A stretch of DNA of 43,876 bases from CAYWEM01 sp964457225 (GTDB lineage: Bacteria; Acidobacteriota; Aminicenantia; UBA2199). Of this stretch, positions 16,255-24,166 are shown one piece after another (position 1 is the first letter of the stretch; the number at the start of each line of letters is the position of its first letter). The position numbers and the translations under genes were made by a program. The notes under the pieces are model-generated. The model was not told where the DNA came from. It searched no databases and saw only the letters and a program-made list of their open reading frames with translations. The stretch spans positions 1 through 43,876 of the forward strand of contig CAYWEM010000021.1 of the NCBI GenBank assembly GCA_964457225.1, written 5' to 3'.

Positions 16255-17272
16255 TTTTTTTTGTTTTATTTCATTTTTGTCTTCCGGGGTCCAGATTCAG
16301 TTAAGACATCCACGGCCCTGGACTCCGGAAAAAACGGCCAGCCTGGTAAGTGAAGGTGTAGAACGGGTGATACTCCGTGTTTTTCAGGACGATGAAAAAC
16401 ACGGCGGCCTGTTTTTTGAAAATTCACATTTCCGGGTGATTAAACCATACCTTGAAGAGTTTTCCAGCCGGCTGGCCGGAAGAATCGAGCTTTGGGCCTG
16501 GATGCTCGCCCGCAAGTTTTCCTGGAGCGAGCAGAGGGACCTGTTCGATTATCATTATTTCGACGGGCGATTACAGCTTTTAAGACGTTTTGACCTGTTC
16601 AATCCGGATGCCGTGGCCAAGGTCTCGGCTGTTCTGGCCGAACTGGCCGCCAAGCGAATCGACGGAATCCTGTTGCAGGATGACCTGGTGCTGCGACACA
16701 ATGAAGGCCTGTCCAACTGGGGCCGGGCCTTCTTTTTCCAGCGCCACGGCTTCAGGCCCGAACTGAAAGACATTCTGCATCGGGATTCCCCCCGGAACCA
16801 GGCCTGGCAGCAGCTGAAAACCGCTCGCGTAAACCAGGTTCTTCGTTCTTACGTACAGTCGATCAAGAGCAGGAAACCCGGGCTGCCCGTGGCCATGAAC
16901 ATTTACTACGAAACCCCGGTTTTTGCTGAGCAGTCAATTGCCTGGTACGCTCATGAACTCGATGGTATCCTGGCCAGCGGACTGGACCAGGTTTACCTGA
17001 TGGCCTATCATCGCCAGATAAAGGAAGAAAAAAAGCTTTCCGAGGCGGAAAACCGGCGGCTCTTTCAGGAAATAATAGCCCGGGCCGCGGCCAGGGCGGG
17101 GGATAAGCTGGTGGTGAAACTTCAGGTTCGGGATTTTAACAGCGGCGAGCTTCTGCCCCTGGCTGAATTGCGTGATTACCTGCGCCTGGTGCCGGCCGGC
17201 ATCAAGATCTGTTTTATGTCGGTTGAGGAGGAAAACCTCTCCTATTTGCGGGCGGTCAGGTCGGGCCGGTGA
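16193..17272 (+). CDS. Membrane-anchored PgaB C-terminal-like (GH153-type) protein
   Basis: From the ATG at 16193 the product is 359 aa; 16205 is an alternative and neither has a clear ribosome-binding site. Residues 14-31 are a hydrophobic signal or anchor (IGIICVSFFCFISFLSSG). The rest looks like one alpha/beta barrel. IDGILLQDD (about 156-164), KTARVNQVLRSYVQSIKSRK, LPVAMNIYYETP and GLDQVYLMAYHRQ resemble the C-terminal glycosidase half of PgaB, where an acidic DD pair follows the fourth strand. PgaB cleaves or deacetylates poly-N-acetylglucosamine; here the deacetylase half is missing. It overlaps the ligase gene by about 60 bases. Family call by motif resemblance only. Confidence 0.6.
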   Translation: MKKSMNLKKNTFPRIGIICVSFFCFISFLSSGVQIQLRHPRPWTPEKTASLVSEGVERVILRVFQDDEKHGGLFFENSHFRVIKPYLEEFSSRLAGRIELWAWMLARKFSWSEQRDLFDYHYFDGRLQLLRRFDLFNPDAVAKVSAVLAELAAKRIDGILLQDDLVLRHNEGLSNWGRAFFFQRHGFRPELKDILHRDSPRNQAWQQLKTARVNQVLRSYVQSIKSRKPGLPVAMNIYYETPVFAEQSIAWYAHELDGILASGLDQVYLMAYHRQIKEEKKLSEAENRRLFQEIIARAAARAGDKLVVKLQVRDFNSGELLPLAELRDYLRLVPAGIKICFMSVEEENLSYLRAVRSGR

Positions 17273-17343
17273 TTCTCAGCCGGCGTTGACCCGGGTCTGG
17301 CAGACCTTACTGATGTTGGGGCAATCAGAGCCAACTCGGCTGT

Positions 17344-17526
17344 TTGGTTGATAGCTGCTTGTGCTCTGTTTATATCGATAATCGCTATATTTCATATTAA
17401 ATAGGAGGTCTCTCGTTGGTTGACATTGGTTGATATTAAATCACTCCTGATCGGCCCGGGTTTTCTTTCTGCCGGAATACAGTTGTTACTAAATAGTTCA
17501 TTATTATAGGCGATATTGGCGATATA
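17344..17526. repeat. Short direct repeats TTGGTTGAYA and GGCGATATW
   Basis: TTGGTTGATA occurs at 17344-17353. TTGGTTGACA and TTGGTTGATA sit back to back at 17416-17425 and 17426-17435. Further right, GGCGATATT and GGCGATATA are in tandem at 17509-17526. The segment near 17374-17395 (ATATCGATAATCGCTATAT) is an imperfect palindrome and resembles the second repeat in inverted orientation. What they do is unknown. They could be protein-binding sites, or remains of a decayed insertion. Confidence 0.5.
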
Positions 17527-17586
17527 GGGTTTTCGGCACTGAATGTCGAAGCTTGGCACGGGATATGCTTTGCTTATGGTGATAAG

Positions 17587-17637
17587 GGTCACGTTAAGGG
17601 GGGAGGATGGAAAGTAATTTCCAATCTTCCCGTGACC
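17587..17637 (-). terminator. Long hairpin just downstream of hutU (possible terminator)
   Basis: GGTCACG at 17587-17593 pairs exactly with CGTGACC at 17631-17637. Inside, GGGGAGGATGGAAA pairs imperfectly with TTTCCAATCTTCC around a GTAA loop. The structure starts 8 bases beyond the hutU stop on the - strand. No T-run follows on either strand, so it may be a 3'-end stabilising hairpin or a Rho-assisted terminator rather than a classical intrinsic one. Confidence 0.45.
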
Positions 17638-17645
17638 GGCCTGTT

Positions 17646-19673
17646 TCAGTCTTTCAAACCTGTACTCAATACTTCATCCAGTAATTCATCGTCAGCCAGG
17701 CTGGGCTCGGTGATATGACCACGGCCTTTGTACCGCCGGTTCCATTCCCTGGCGGTTTCCAGGGCATTCTGGTTGCCGGCCCAGGAGCGCCTGGCGATAC
17801 CGTTCATGACATCCCAGTCCAGGGCCGAGCGGATTATGGCATCCCTGGCCGGGGATCCATCGAGTACCAGGCCGAATCCGCCGTTGATGGATTTGCCGAT
17901 ACCGACCCCGCCGCCGTTTGAAAGCACTACCAGGGACATTCCCCGCACCGCGTCGCCGACGAAATTCTGCACCGCCATGTCCGCGGTCATATTGCTGCCG
18001 TCCTTGATGTTTGCTGTTTCCCGGAAAGGAGAATCAGTACCGGAAACATCGTGATGATCACGTCCCAGCATGACCGGACCGATTTCACCGCGCCTTACCA
18101 TTTCGTTGAAAGCCAGTGCGATTTCGACCCGGCCCCTGGCATCGGCATAAAGGATCCTGGCCTGGCTGCCGACCACCAGCTTGTTTTTTTCCGCGTTTTT
18201 CACCCAGTCGAAATTGTCGCGGTCCATGGCGCTGCGCTCCGGGTTCAGGCATTTCATGGCCCGCAGATCTGTTTTCCGCAGATCTTCCGGCTTTCCGGAA
18301 AGGCAGACCCAGCGAAAGGGGCCGAAACCGTAATCAAAGCACATCGGTCCCATGATGTCTTCAACGTAGCTGGGAAAAACAAAACCGGCCCCCGGGTCGT
18401 CGGCATCAAGTGCGGACTCCCGGACTCCGGCGTCGTAGACCGCTTTCAGGAAGGAGTTGCCGTAGTCCCAGAAATGAACTCCACGTTCACTCAATTGTCG
18501 AATCAAGTCATAATGCTTCCGCAAAGATGAATCGACCAGGTTTTTAAAGCCCTGGGGGTCACGCTGGATTAGGTCACGGCCCTGCTGAAAGGTGCAGCCT
18601 GCCGGGGTGTATCCGCCCCCGTAAACGTCATGGCAGGATGTTTGGTCAGAGAGCAGGTCAACAGGCAGTCCCGCCTGCAGGGCGTATTCGAGCAGGTCGA
18701 CCACGTTGCCGTGATAAGCGATTGAGACCGGTTTCATTTGACGACGGGCTTCATCCACCCAGCGGTGTATTTCCGGCAGATCGGCGGAAACCCGGGACAC
18801 CCAGCCCTGTTCATGCCTGGTCCTGATACGTGACTCGTCAACCTCAGCGATAACCGCGATGCCGCCGGCAATTTCCATGGCCTTGGGCTGTGCGCCGCTC
18901 ATGCCGCCCAGGCCTGAACTGACGAAAACAACGCCGGCCAGGTTGTCTTTTTGAGGTATATCAAGATAGAGCCGGGCTGCGTTGAGCAATGTGATGTAAG
19001 TGCCGTGGACAATGCCCTGCGGGCCGATGTACATCCAGCCTCCGGCGGTCATCTGGCCGTAGTTGCTTACTCCCAGGGCTGCGGCCAATTGGAAGGAATC
19101 TGGATTGTCGTAAAGGCCGATCAGCATGCCGTTGGTTGAGATAACCCGGGGGGCGGATGGATGGCTGGGGAAAAGGCCCAGTGGGTGGCCGGAATAGAGT
19201 ACCAGGGTCTGTTCTTCGTTCATTTCCTGGAGGTATTTCCTGGTCAGGAGGTACTGCATCCAGTTCTGAAAAACCTGGCCGCTTTCTCCGTAAGTGACCA
19301 GTTCGTAAGGATAAAGCGCTACATCGAAATCCAGGTTGTTGTCGATCATTACCTGGAGGGCTCGACCTTCGAGAGTTTTCCCGCGGTAAGACTCGACCGG
19401 GCGGGCCTTGATGGGTTCAAACGGGCGGAAACGGTATCCGTAAATTCGGCCTGTATTCTGCAGTTCCTGCAGGAATTCCGGAGCCATTTCCCGGTGCAGG
19501 ACCGTGGGCAGATAGCGTAAGGCGTTTTTCAGGGCCGTTTTTATCTGGGACCTGTTCAGCCGCAGACCCCGGTGGGGCGCTCGCCGGATGCCGGGTTGAA
19601 ATTCCTTTTTCGGGGGAAGTTTGTCATCGAGAGTGAATTCAATCTTTTCAGCTGAAGCCTGAATCGGGGTCAT
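17646..19673 (-). CDS. hutU: Urocanate hydratase, long form
   Basis: The 675-aa product converts urocanate to 4-imidazolone-5-propionate with a tightly bound NAD+, the second step of histidine degradation. Conserved blocks are MTAGGWMYIGPQGIVHGTY, GLGGMSGAQPKAMEIAGG, YHGNVVDLLEYALQ, SDQTSCHDVYGGGYTPAG and FDYGFGPFRWVCLSG. It is longer than the roughly 550-aa enterobacterial enzyme and matches the long urocanase type in size. The ATG at 19673 follows AGGAGG at 19678-19683 and is preferred over an upstream in-frame start at 19715. No hutH, hutI or hutG lies nearby. Confidence 0.95.
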   Translation of the reverse strand: MTPIQASAEKIEFTLDDKLPPKKEFQPGIRRAPHRGLRLNRSQIKTALKNALRYLPTVLHREMAPEFLQELQNTGRIYGYRFRPFEPIKARPVESYRGKTLEGRALQVMIDNNLDFDVALYPYELVTYGESGQVFQNWMQYLLTRKYLQEMNEEQTLVLYSGHPLGLFPSHPSAPRVISTNGMLIGLYDNPDSFQLAAALGVSNYGQMTAGGWMYIGPQGIVHGTYITLLNAARLYLDIPQKDNLAGVVFVSSGLGGMSGAQPKAMEIAGGIAVIAEVDESRIRTRHEQGWVSRVSADLPEIHRWVDEARRQMKPVSIAYHGNVVDLLEYALQAGLPVDLLSDQTSCHDVYGGGYTPAGCTFQQGRDLIQRDPQGFKNLVDSSLRKHYDLIRQLSERGVHFWDYGNSFLKAVYDAGVRESALDADDPGAGFVFPSYVEDIMGPMCFDYGFGPFRWVCLSGKPEDLRKTDLRAMKCLNPERSAMDRDNFDWVKNAEKNKLVVGSQARILYADARGRVEIALAFNEMVRRGEIGPVMLGRDHHDVSGTDSPFRETANIKDGSNMTADMAVQNFVGDAVRGMSLVVLSNGGGVGIGKSINGGFGLVLDGSPARDAIIRSALDWDVMNGIARRSWAGNQNALETAREWNRRYKGRGHITEPSLADDELLDEVLSTGLKD

Positions 19674-19746
19674 TTTTCCTCCTGAAAGAAATGCCGCCCG
19701 CCGGCCGAAAAACATCTTGTTTCTTGCATCCTGGAAGGTCGGACAA

Positions 19747-19776
19747 TTGACAAGCAGGCGCTTTTTATTATATCAT
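19747..19776 (+). promoter_or_regulatory. Promoter of ispH
   Basis: A perfect TTGACA (19747-19752) is followed at 18 bases by TATCAT (19771-19776), or at 16 bases by TATATC (19769-19774). Transcription would start about 12-14 bases before the ispH ATG (19795), leaving no room for a ribosome-binding site, and none is visible. The site overlaps the divergent hutU promoter. Confidence 0.65.
19767..19775 (-). promoter_or_regulatory. Extended -10 promoter of hutU
   Basis: On the - strand TGATATAAT (19775 down to 19767) is an extended -10 element (TGn plus perfect TATAAT). No good -35 lies at the right distance, as expected for extended -10 promoters. The start would fall near 19760, giving a leader of about 86 bases to the hutU ATG. 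Its -10 shares bases with the -10 of ispH on the other strand. Confidence 0.55.
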
Positions 19777-19794
19777 GTAAGCTACATTTCATAA

Positions 19795-20655
19795 ATGGAA
19801 ATTCAAATCGCAAAAAATGCCGGATTCTGCTTCGGGGTGAAAAGGGCCTTGAAAATTGTGGCCGCCCTGACGGCTGAAGGAGGAAATATCCAGACTTACG
19901 GCGAGCTGATTCATAACCCGGCCGTGCTCAGAGACCTGGAAAAGCATGGAGTCCGCCCGGTTATTGATTTTTCCCGCATCGACCGCCAGGGAGTACTGGT
20001 GATTCGCAGTCACGGAATTGAAAGGGAAATTGAAGATCGGCTTCGCGTTGAAAGGATTTCCTATGTAGACGCCACCTGTCCCTTTGTCAAGAAAATTCAC
20101 CATCTGATCACCGACCTGAGCGCTAGGGGCAAGCAAATAGTCCTGGCTGGAGACAGCCGCCACCCGGAGATAATCGGCATAAAGAGTTATTTCCGTAACG
20201 GCGGCCATATAGTGAACTCCACGGCCGATCTCAAACGGGTGCCTCCGGCCAGGGAAATGTGTATCCTGGCTCAGACCACCCTGGATCGCGGCCTGTACCG
20301 CCGGCTGGTCAGCAGCCTGCTGGAGAAAACCGACAAGCTGGAAGTTTTCAACACTATTTGCGCGGCCACCGAGACCAGGCAGAAAGAAGCCCGCCGCCTG
20401 GCGGCCAAAGTTGACGCCTTCGTGGTCGTCGGCGGCAGGAATTCCTCCAATACCCGCAAACTCTTTGACATCGCCCGCCGGGTAAACAAAAGGACTTATC
20501 ACCTGGAAAGCAGCAGTGATTTACCCGGTATCCCCTGGCTGGACGAATTGGCTTGCTGCAGCAGTGTGGGCATACACGGAGGGGCTTCGACTCCCCCGGC
20601 TGAAATAGAACGTGTGGCTGAATATCTAAAAGATTTCGATCCGAAAAGGAGATAA
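19795..20655 (+). CDS. ispH: 4-hydroxy-3-methylbut-2-enyl diphosphate reductase
   Basis: The 286-aa product catalyses the last step of the MEP isoprenoid pathway, giving IPP and DMAPP. The three [4Fe-4S] ligands are C12 (NAGFCFGVKRA), C95 (ATCPFVKK) and C189 (NTICAATETRQ). Active-site residues H40, H73, H123 and E125 (HPE) are present. The ATG has no ribosome-binding site and a predicted very short leader. rpsA follows after two bases. The ispH-rpsA neighbourhood is also seen in clostridia, where the two can be fused. Confidence 0.96.
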   Translation: MEIQIAKNAGFCFGVKRALKIVAALTAEGGNIQTYGELIHNPAVLRDLEKHGVRPVIDFSRIDRQGVLVIRSHGIEREIEDRLRVERISYVDATCPFVKKIHHLITDLSARGKQIVLAGDSRHPEIIGIKSYFRNGGHIVNSTADLKRVPPAREMCILAQTTLDRGLYRRLVSSLLEKTDKLEVFNTICAATETRQKEARRLAAKVDAFVVVGGRNSSNTRKLFDIARRVNKRTYHLESSSDLPGIPWLDELACCSSVGIHGGASTPPAEIERVAEYLKDFDPKRR

Positions 20656-20657
20656 AC

Positions 20658-22370
20658 ATGGAAGACGTAAAAGTGAACAGGCCGAACCCAGACCAGGAAG
20701 ATTTTTCCGAGATGGTCAAGGATTACGATTTGAAACGCTACAATTCAAATTCGGCCGTTGAAGGACAGATCATCGAAATACTTGATGACAAGGTGATTGT
20801 CGACATCGGCCAGAAGACCGAAGGTTTTCTGAACAAGGAAGAAATACTCGATTGGAACAATCAACCGCGTTACAAAAAGGGTGATGTGATCCGCGTCATT
20901 CCCAAGCATTTTGATAAAAAAGAAGGCTACATAATGGTTTCAAAGCGGGAACTGGATGCCCAGGAAGGCTGGCACGAAATCCAGCGGGCCTACCATGCCG
21001 GTACTCCGATGAGCGGCAGGATTCAGCGTCTCACTCCTGACGGCAAAGGGTACCTGGTGGACATGGGCGTGGAGATGTTCCTGCCGATGAGCCAGGTTGA
21101 TCTGCAGAAGGTGAAAAAACCGCAGTCCGAACTGGGCCGGGAATTGGAGTTCAAGATTATCAGACTCAATCCACGCGACAAGAGCGGAGTTGTTTCCCGC
21201 CGGGTATTGCTTGAAGAAAAGCGCCAGGAAGCACTGGATCACCTGCTGGACAAGCTCCAGGTCGGAGACCGGGTCAAGGGGCCGATAACCAGCCTGATTT
21301 CTTATGGTCTTTTCGTTGACATCGGCGGAGTTGAAGGTTTCCTGCACAAGGAAAACATGTCGCATGGACGGATTTCCAATCCCAGGGACAAGTTCCACAA
21401 GGGTGATGAAGTTGAAGTGCAGATTCTTGGTATCGACCGGGAAAAAGGCAAGGTTTCACTGGGGCTCAAACAGCTCCAGGAAGATCCCTGGCTGACCATG
21501 GCGGAGCGTTACCCACTGGGGAAAAGAGTCATGGGCAAGGTAACCAAGATAGTCAGCTTCGGTGCTTTCGTGGAAATTGAAGACGGTATCGAGGCCCTGC
21601 TGCACGTCAAGGACCTGACCTGGGAAGGCAGGCCCAACACGGTTGAGGAATACGTAGCGGTTGGCGAAGAGACCTGGTTCCAGATAGTTGAAGTTGATGG
21701 CGAGAACCGGAGAATCAAGGTCGGTCTGAAACAACTCGAATTGCGACCCGAGGAAAAATTCCTGCAGGACCATCCGGTCAACTCCATTGTCAGGGGCCGG
21801 GTTAAAAAGATACTGCAGTTCAAGGCTTTTGTCGAACTGGCGGAAAACGTGGAGGGTGCGATCAGGATTTCAGATATGAGTTATTTCAGGATCGATTCTC
21901 CCGAAGAAATCATCAAGGAAGGCGAAGAGATTTCAGCCCTGGTTATTTCCGACGAGCTCGACCGTAACGAAAAAATTCAGTTGAGTCTCAAGGAACTGGC
22001 CAATGACGAATGGCGCGAATTCGCCTCTTCTTCCCGCAGTAATGACATCATCAAGGTGAAAATTAAAAAAGTTTCCGAGCGGGGCATTGCAGTTGAAATT
22101 TCAAAGAACATCGAAGGTTTTATCCGTCTTTCGGAAATCGATGAAGATCGTATCGCCCAGGAAGAGATTGAACGTCGTTTTCATGCCGGAGATGAAGTTG
22201 AAGCAGCCGTGCAGCGGGTCGATCTCGAGCGCAAGCGGGTTTACCTGAGTCTGAAGGGTGTCGAACGCCTGCGGGAAAGTGAAGAAGTCCAGAAATACCA
22301 GAAGGACAGCAGTCAGAGCATAACCACCATAGGCGATCTCCTGCAGAGCAAAATAAACGAAGAATCATGA
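20658..22370 (+). CDS. rpsA: Ribosomal protein S1 with six S1 domains
   Basis: The 570-aa product has six S1 (OB-fold) repeats, starting at about residues 32, 117, 203, 289, 376 and 459. Domains 3 and 4 are closest to consensus (ISYGLFVDIGGVEGFLH, VSFGAFVEIEDGIEALLH). S1 brings mRNA to the 30S subunit and unfolds its leader. Six domains is the length of the proteobacterial full-size form. AAGGAGA at 20646-20652, inside the ispH end, is the ribosome-binding site. It ends by overlapping the HIT gene (ATGA). Confidence 0.95.
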   Translation: MEDVKVNRPNPDQEDFSEMVKDYDLKRYNSNSAVEGQIIEILDDKVIVDIGQKTEGFLNKEEILDWNNQPRYKKGDVIRVIPKHFDKKEGYIMVSKRELDAQEGWHEIQRAYHAGTPMSGRIQRLTPDGKGYLVDMGVEMFLPMSQVDLQKVKKPQSELGRELEFKIIRLNPRDKSGVVSRRVLLEEKRQEALDHLLDKLQVGDRVKGPITSLISYGLFVDIGGVEGFLHKENMSHGRISNPRDKFHKGDEVEVQILGIDREKGKVSLGLKQLQEDPWLTMAERYPLGKRVMGKVTKIVSFGAFVEIEDGIEALLHVKDLTWEGRPNTVEEYVAVGEETWFQIVEVDGENRRIKVGLKQLELRPEEKFLQDHPVNSIVRGRVKKILQFKAFVELAENVEGAIRISDMSYFRIDSPEEIIKEGEEISALVISDELDRNEKIQLSLKELANDEWREFASSSRSNDIIKVKIKKVSERGIAVEISKNIEGFIRLSEIDEDRIAQEEIERRFHAGDEVEAAVQRVDLERKRVYLSLKGVERLRESEEVQKYQKDSSQSITTIGDLLQSKINEES

Positions 22371-22894
22371 AACGCCTCAGCGCTCCCTGGCGCTGGTCTT
22401 TCATTTCCGGCCTGAAAAAAATGCGCGGCTGCATATTCTGCGCCGCCCTGCAGGAGGAAGATGAGAATTCCCTGATTTGCCATCGGGGCTCGTCTTTTTT
22501 CGTTATTCTCAACAAGTACCCCTATACCACCGGGCACCTGATGATCGCTCCGAAGAGCCACCTGTCTTCGCCGGCCGAGGTCAGTCCGGCGGAATCCCAG
22601 GAGATGTGGAGCCTGATGAACGACTCCCTGGTCGTTCTGCAAAAGGCCTTTTCACCTGACGGTTTCAACATCGGCATGAACATAGGCAGTGCCGCGGGAG
22701 CCGGCATCAAGGATCATTTTCACCTGCACCTGGTGCCCAGGTGGCAGGGAGATGCCAATTTTCTTCCGGTTATCGGGGGAACCAAGCTGGTGTCATACGA
22801 CCTGCAGGAAATACTTAAGCTTGTAAGGTCGGGCTTTTCCGAACTCGGGAGCGAAAAAGTTCCTGATCCTGAAATCAGCACAGGGCGGGCTTGA
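22367..22894 (+). CDS. HIT-family nucleotide hydrolase/transferase
   Basis: The 175-aa product begins with a PWRWSFI segment like the APW(R) start of Ap4A-phosphorylase-type HIT proteins. It has CIFC (zinc-type pair, about residues 22-25), FFVILNKYPYTTGHLMIAPK, and the triad HFHLHLVPRW, in which the middle His of HxHxH is the nucleophile. Likely substrates are dinucleoside polyphosphates or adenylylated small molecules. It is coupled to rpsA (ATGA) and followed by hisS, so a role in clearing Ap4A made by tRNA synthetases is a reasonable inference. Confidence 0.88.
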   Translation: MKRLSAPWRWSFISGLKKMRGCIFCAALQEEDENSLICHRGSSFFVILNKYPYTTGHLMIAPKSHLSSPAEVSPAESQEMWSLMNDSLVVLQKAFSPDGFNIGMNIGSAAGAGIKDHFHLHLVPRWQGDANFLPVIGGTKLVSYDLQEILKLVRSGFSELGSEKVPDPEISTGRA

Positions 22895-22915
22895 GAGTTC
22901 GCCGGGAGTTTTTTC

Positions 22916-24166
22916 ATGAGCAGAATTCATGTACCCAAGGGAACCCGTGATATCGTCTGGCCGGAAACCGGTACCTGGCAATACCTGGAAACGGAAATAC
23001 GTTCGTTTTTTCAGCGCTTTTATTACCATGAAATCAGGACTCCGGTGTTTGAGCACAGTGAGCTTTTTTCACGCGGCATCGGGGAAGGCAGTGAAGTGGT
23101 TCAAAAGGAGATGTACACTTTCCAGGATAAGGCCGGCCGCAGCCTGACCCTCAGGCCGGAGAACACCGCCTCGGTGGTGCGGGCGCTGGTGGAAGGAAAC
23201 CTGCACCATGAGCTTTTCCCGGCCAGGTTCTTTTACATCGGCCCCATGTTCCGCTACGACAAACCCCAAAAAGGAAGGTTCCGCCAGTTCCACCAGTTCG
23301 GAGTCGAGGTCTTTGCCGATCCCGGTCCACTGGTTGATGCCGAAGTCATCTTTGCCGCAGTTAATTTCCTGGAACACATCGGCATTGATTCTATTTCCCT
23401 GCAGATGAACTCGGTGGGCTGTCCGGCCTGCCGCCGCCCCTACCTGGAGAAGCTGCGGGCTGACGCGGAGGCAGTCCAGTCGGAACTTTGCCTGGATTGC
23501 CAACGAAAATCAGCGGAAAATCCCCTGCGGATTTTTGACTGCAAGAACGAGGGCTGCCGGGAAAAGGCGGCTCGTTTCACCCTGCTGGATTCCTTTCTCT
23601 GTTCGGAATGTTCCGGGCATTTCAGCGCCGTGCTGAAAGGACTGGCCGGATTCGAGGTGGCCTATGAAATCAATCCACGCCTGGTCCGAGGTCTTGACTA
23701 CTATACCAGGACCGCCTTTGAAATAACTTCCGACAGGCTGGGAGCCCAAAACGCCCTGCTGGGAGGCGGGCGTTACGACAACCTGGTCAGCGGCCTGGGC
23801 GGTCCGGATCTCTGCGGCATCGGTTTCGCCGCCGGCATGGAAAGGCTGATTCTGCACCTGCCGGACTACGTTCCATCGATCAAGCCGGGAGTGGTCATTG
23901 CTTTCAACCCTCCCAGCCTGGCCGGAGCAGCCGCGGCCCTGGCCGGCCGCCTCTGGCGGGCCGGTATCACGGTTTATCTGGATTACCAGGCCCAGACTTT
24001 CAAGACTCACTTCAAAAGGGCCAACCGTCTTGGCGCCGCCTACACAGTGATTATCGGTGAAGCGGAAGCTGCCGGCGGTACCCTCGGGGTGAAAAACATG
24101 GCTACCCAGGAGCAACTGGTTCTGAAAAATGAGGAGATCGTTTCATGGCTGCGGCAAAACCTTTGA
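22916..24166 (+). CDS. hisS: Histidine--tRNA ligase
   Basis: The 416-aa class II synthetase begins IHVPKGTRDIVWPET. Motif 2 is visible in FFYIGPMFRYDKPQKGRFRQ then FHQFGVEVF, and the His-specific signature in LVRGLDYYTRTAFEI. A C-terminal anticodon-binding domain starts near residue 320 (IKPGVVIAFNPPSLAGAAAA). The catalytic core includes cysteine pairs CPAC and CSEC in the insertion. The ribosome-binding site is weak (GGGAG about 10 bases upstream). The last 22 bases overlap aspS. Confidence 0.96.
   Translation: MSRIHVPKGTRDIVWPETGTWQYLETEIRSFFQRFYYHEIRTPVFEHSELFSRGIGEGSEVVQKEMYTFQDKAGRSLTLRPENTASVVRALVEGNLHHELFPARFFYIGPMFRYDKPQKGRFRQFHQFGVEVFADPGPLVDAEVIFAAVNFLEHIGIDSISLQMNSVGCPACRRPYLEKLRADAEAVQSELCLDCQRKSAENPLRIFDCKNEGCREKAARFTLLDSFLCSECSGHFSAVLKGLAGFEVAYEINPRLVRGLDYYTRTAFEITSDRLGAQNALLGGGRYDNLVSGLGGPDLCGIGFAAGMERLILHLPDYVPSIKPGVVIAFNPPSLAGAAAALAGRLWRAGITVYLDYQAQTFKTHFKRANRLGAAYTVIIGEAEAAGGTLGVKNMATQEQLVLKNEEIVSWLRQNL

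Larger units (their letters stand above)
17273..17645. other. AT-rich convergent intergenic spacer
   Basis: This 373-bp gap lies between the 3' ends of the PgaB-like gene (+) and hutU (-), so no promoter is required here. No convincing gene is present; a 66-codon - strand frame at 17392-17592 has no family resemblance. The middle (about 17370-17580) is clearly richer in A and T than its surroundings. It contains short repeats (see separate entry) and, at its right edge, a long hairpin. Confidence 0.6.

Noticed and set aside
17392..17592. 66-codon - strand frame in the AT-rich spacer
   Set aside because: No ribosome-binding site, no similarity to a known family, and it runs through the short repeats, so it was kept as non-coding.
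19674..19715. N-terminal extension of urocanase
   Set aside because: AGGAGG lies inside it, just before the ATG at 19673, so the shorter start is correct.
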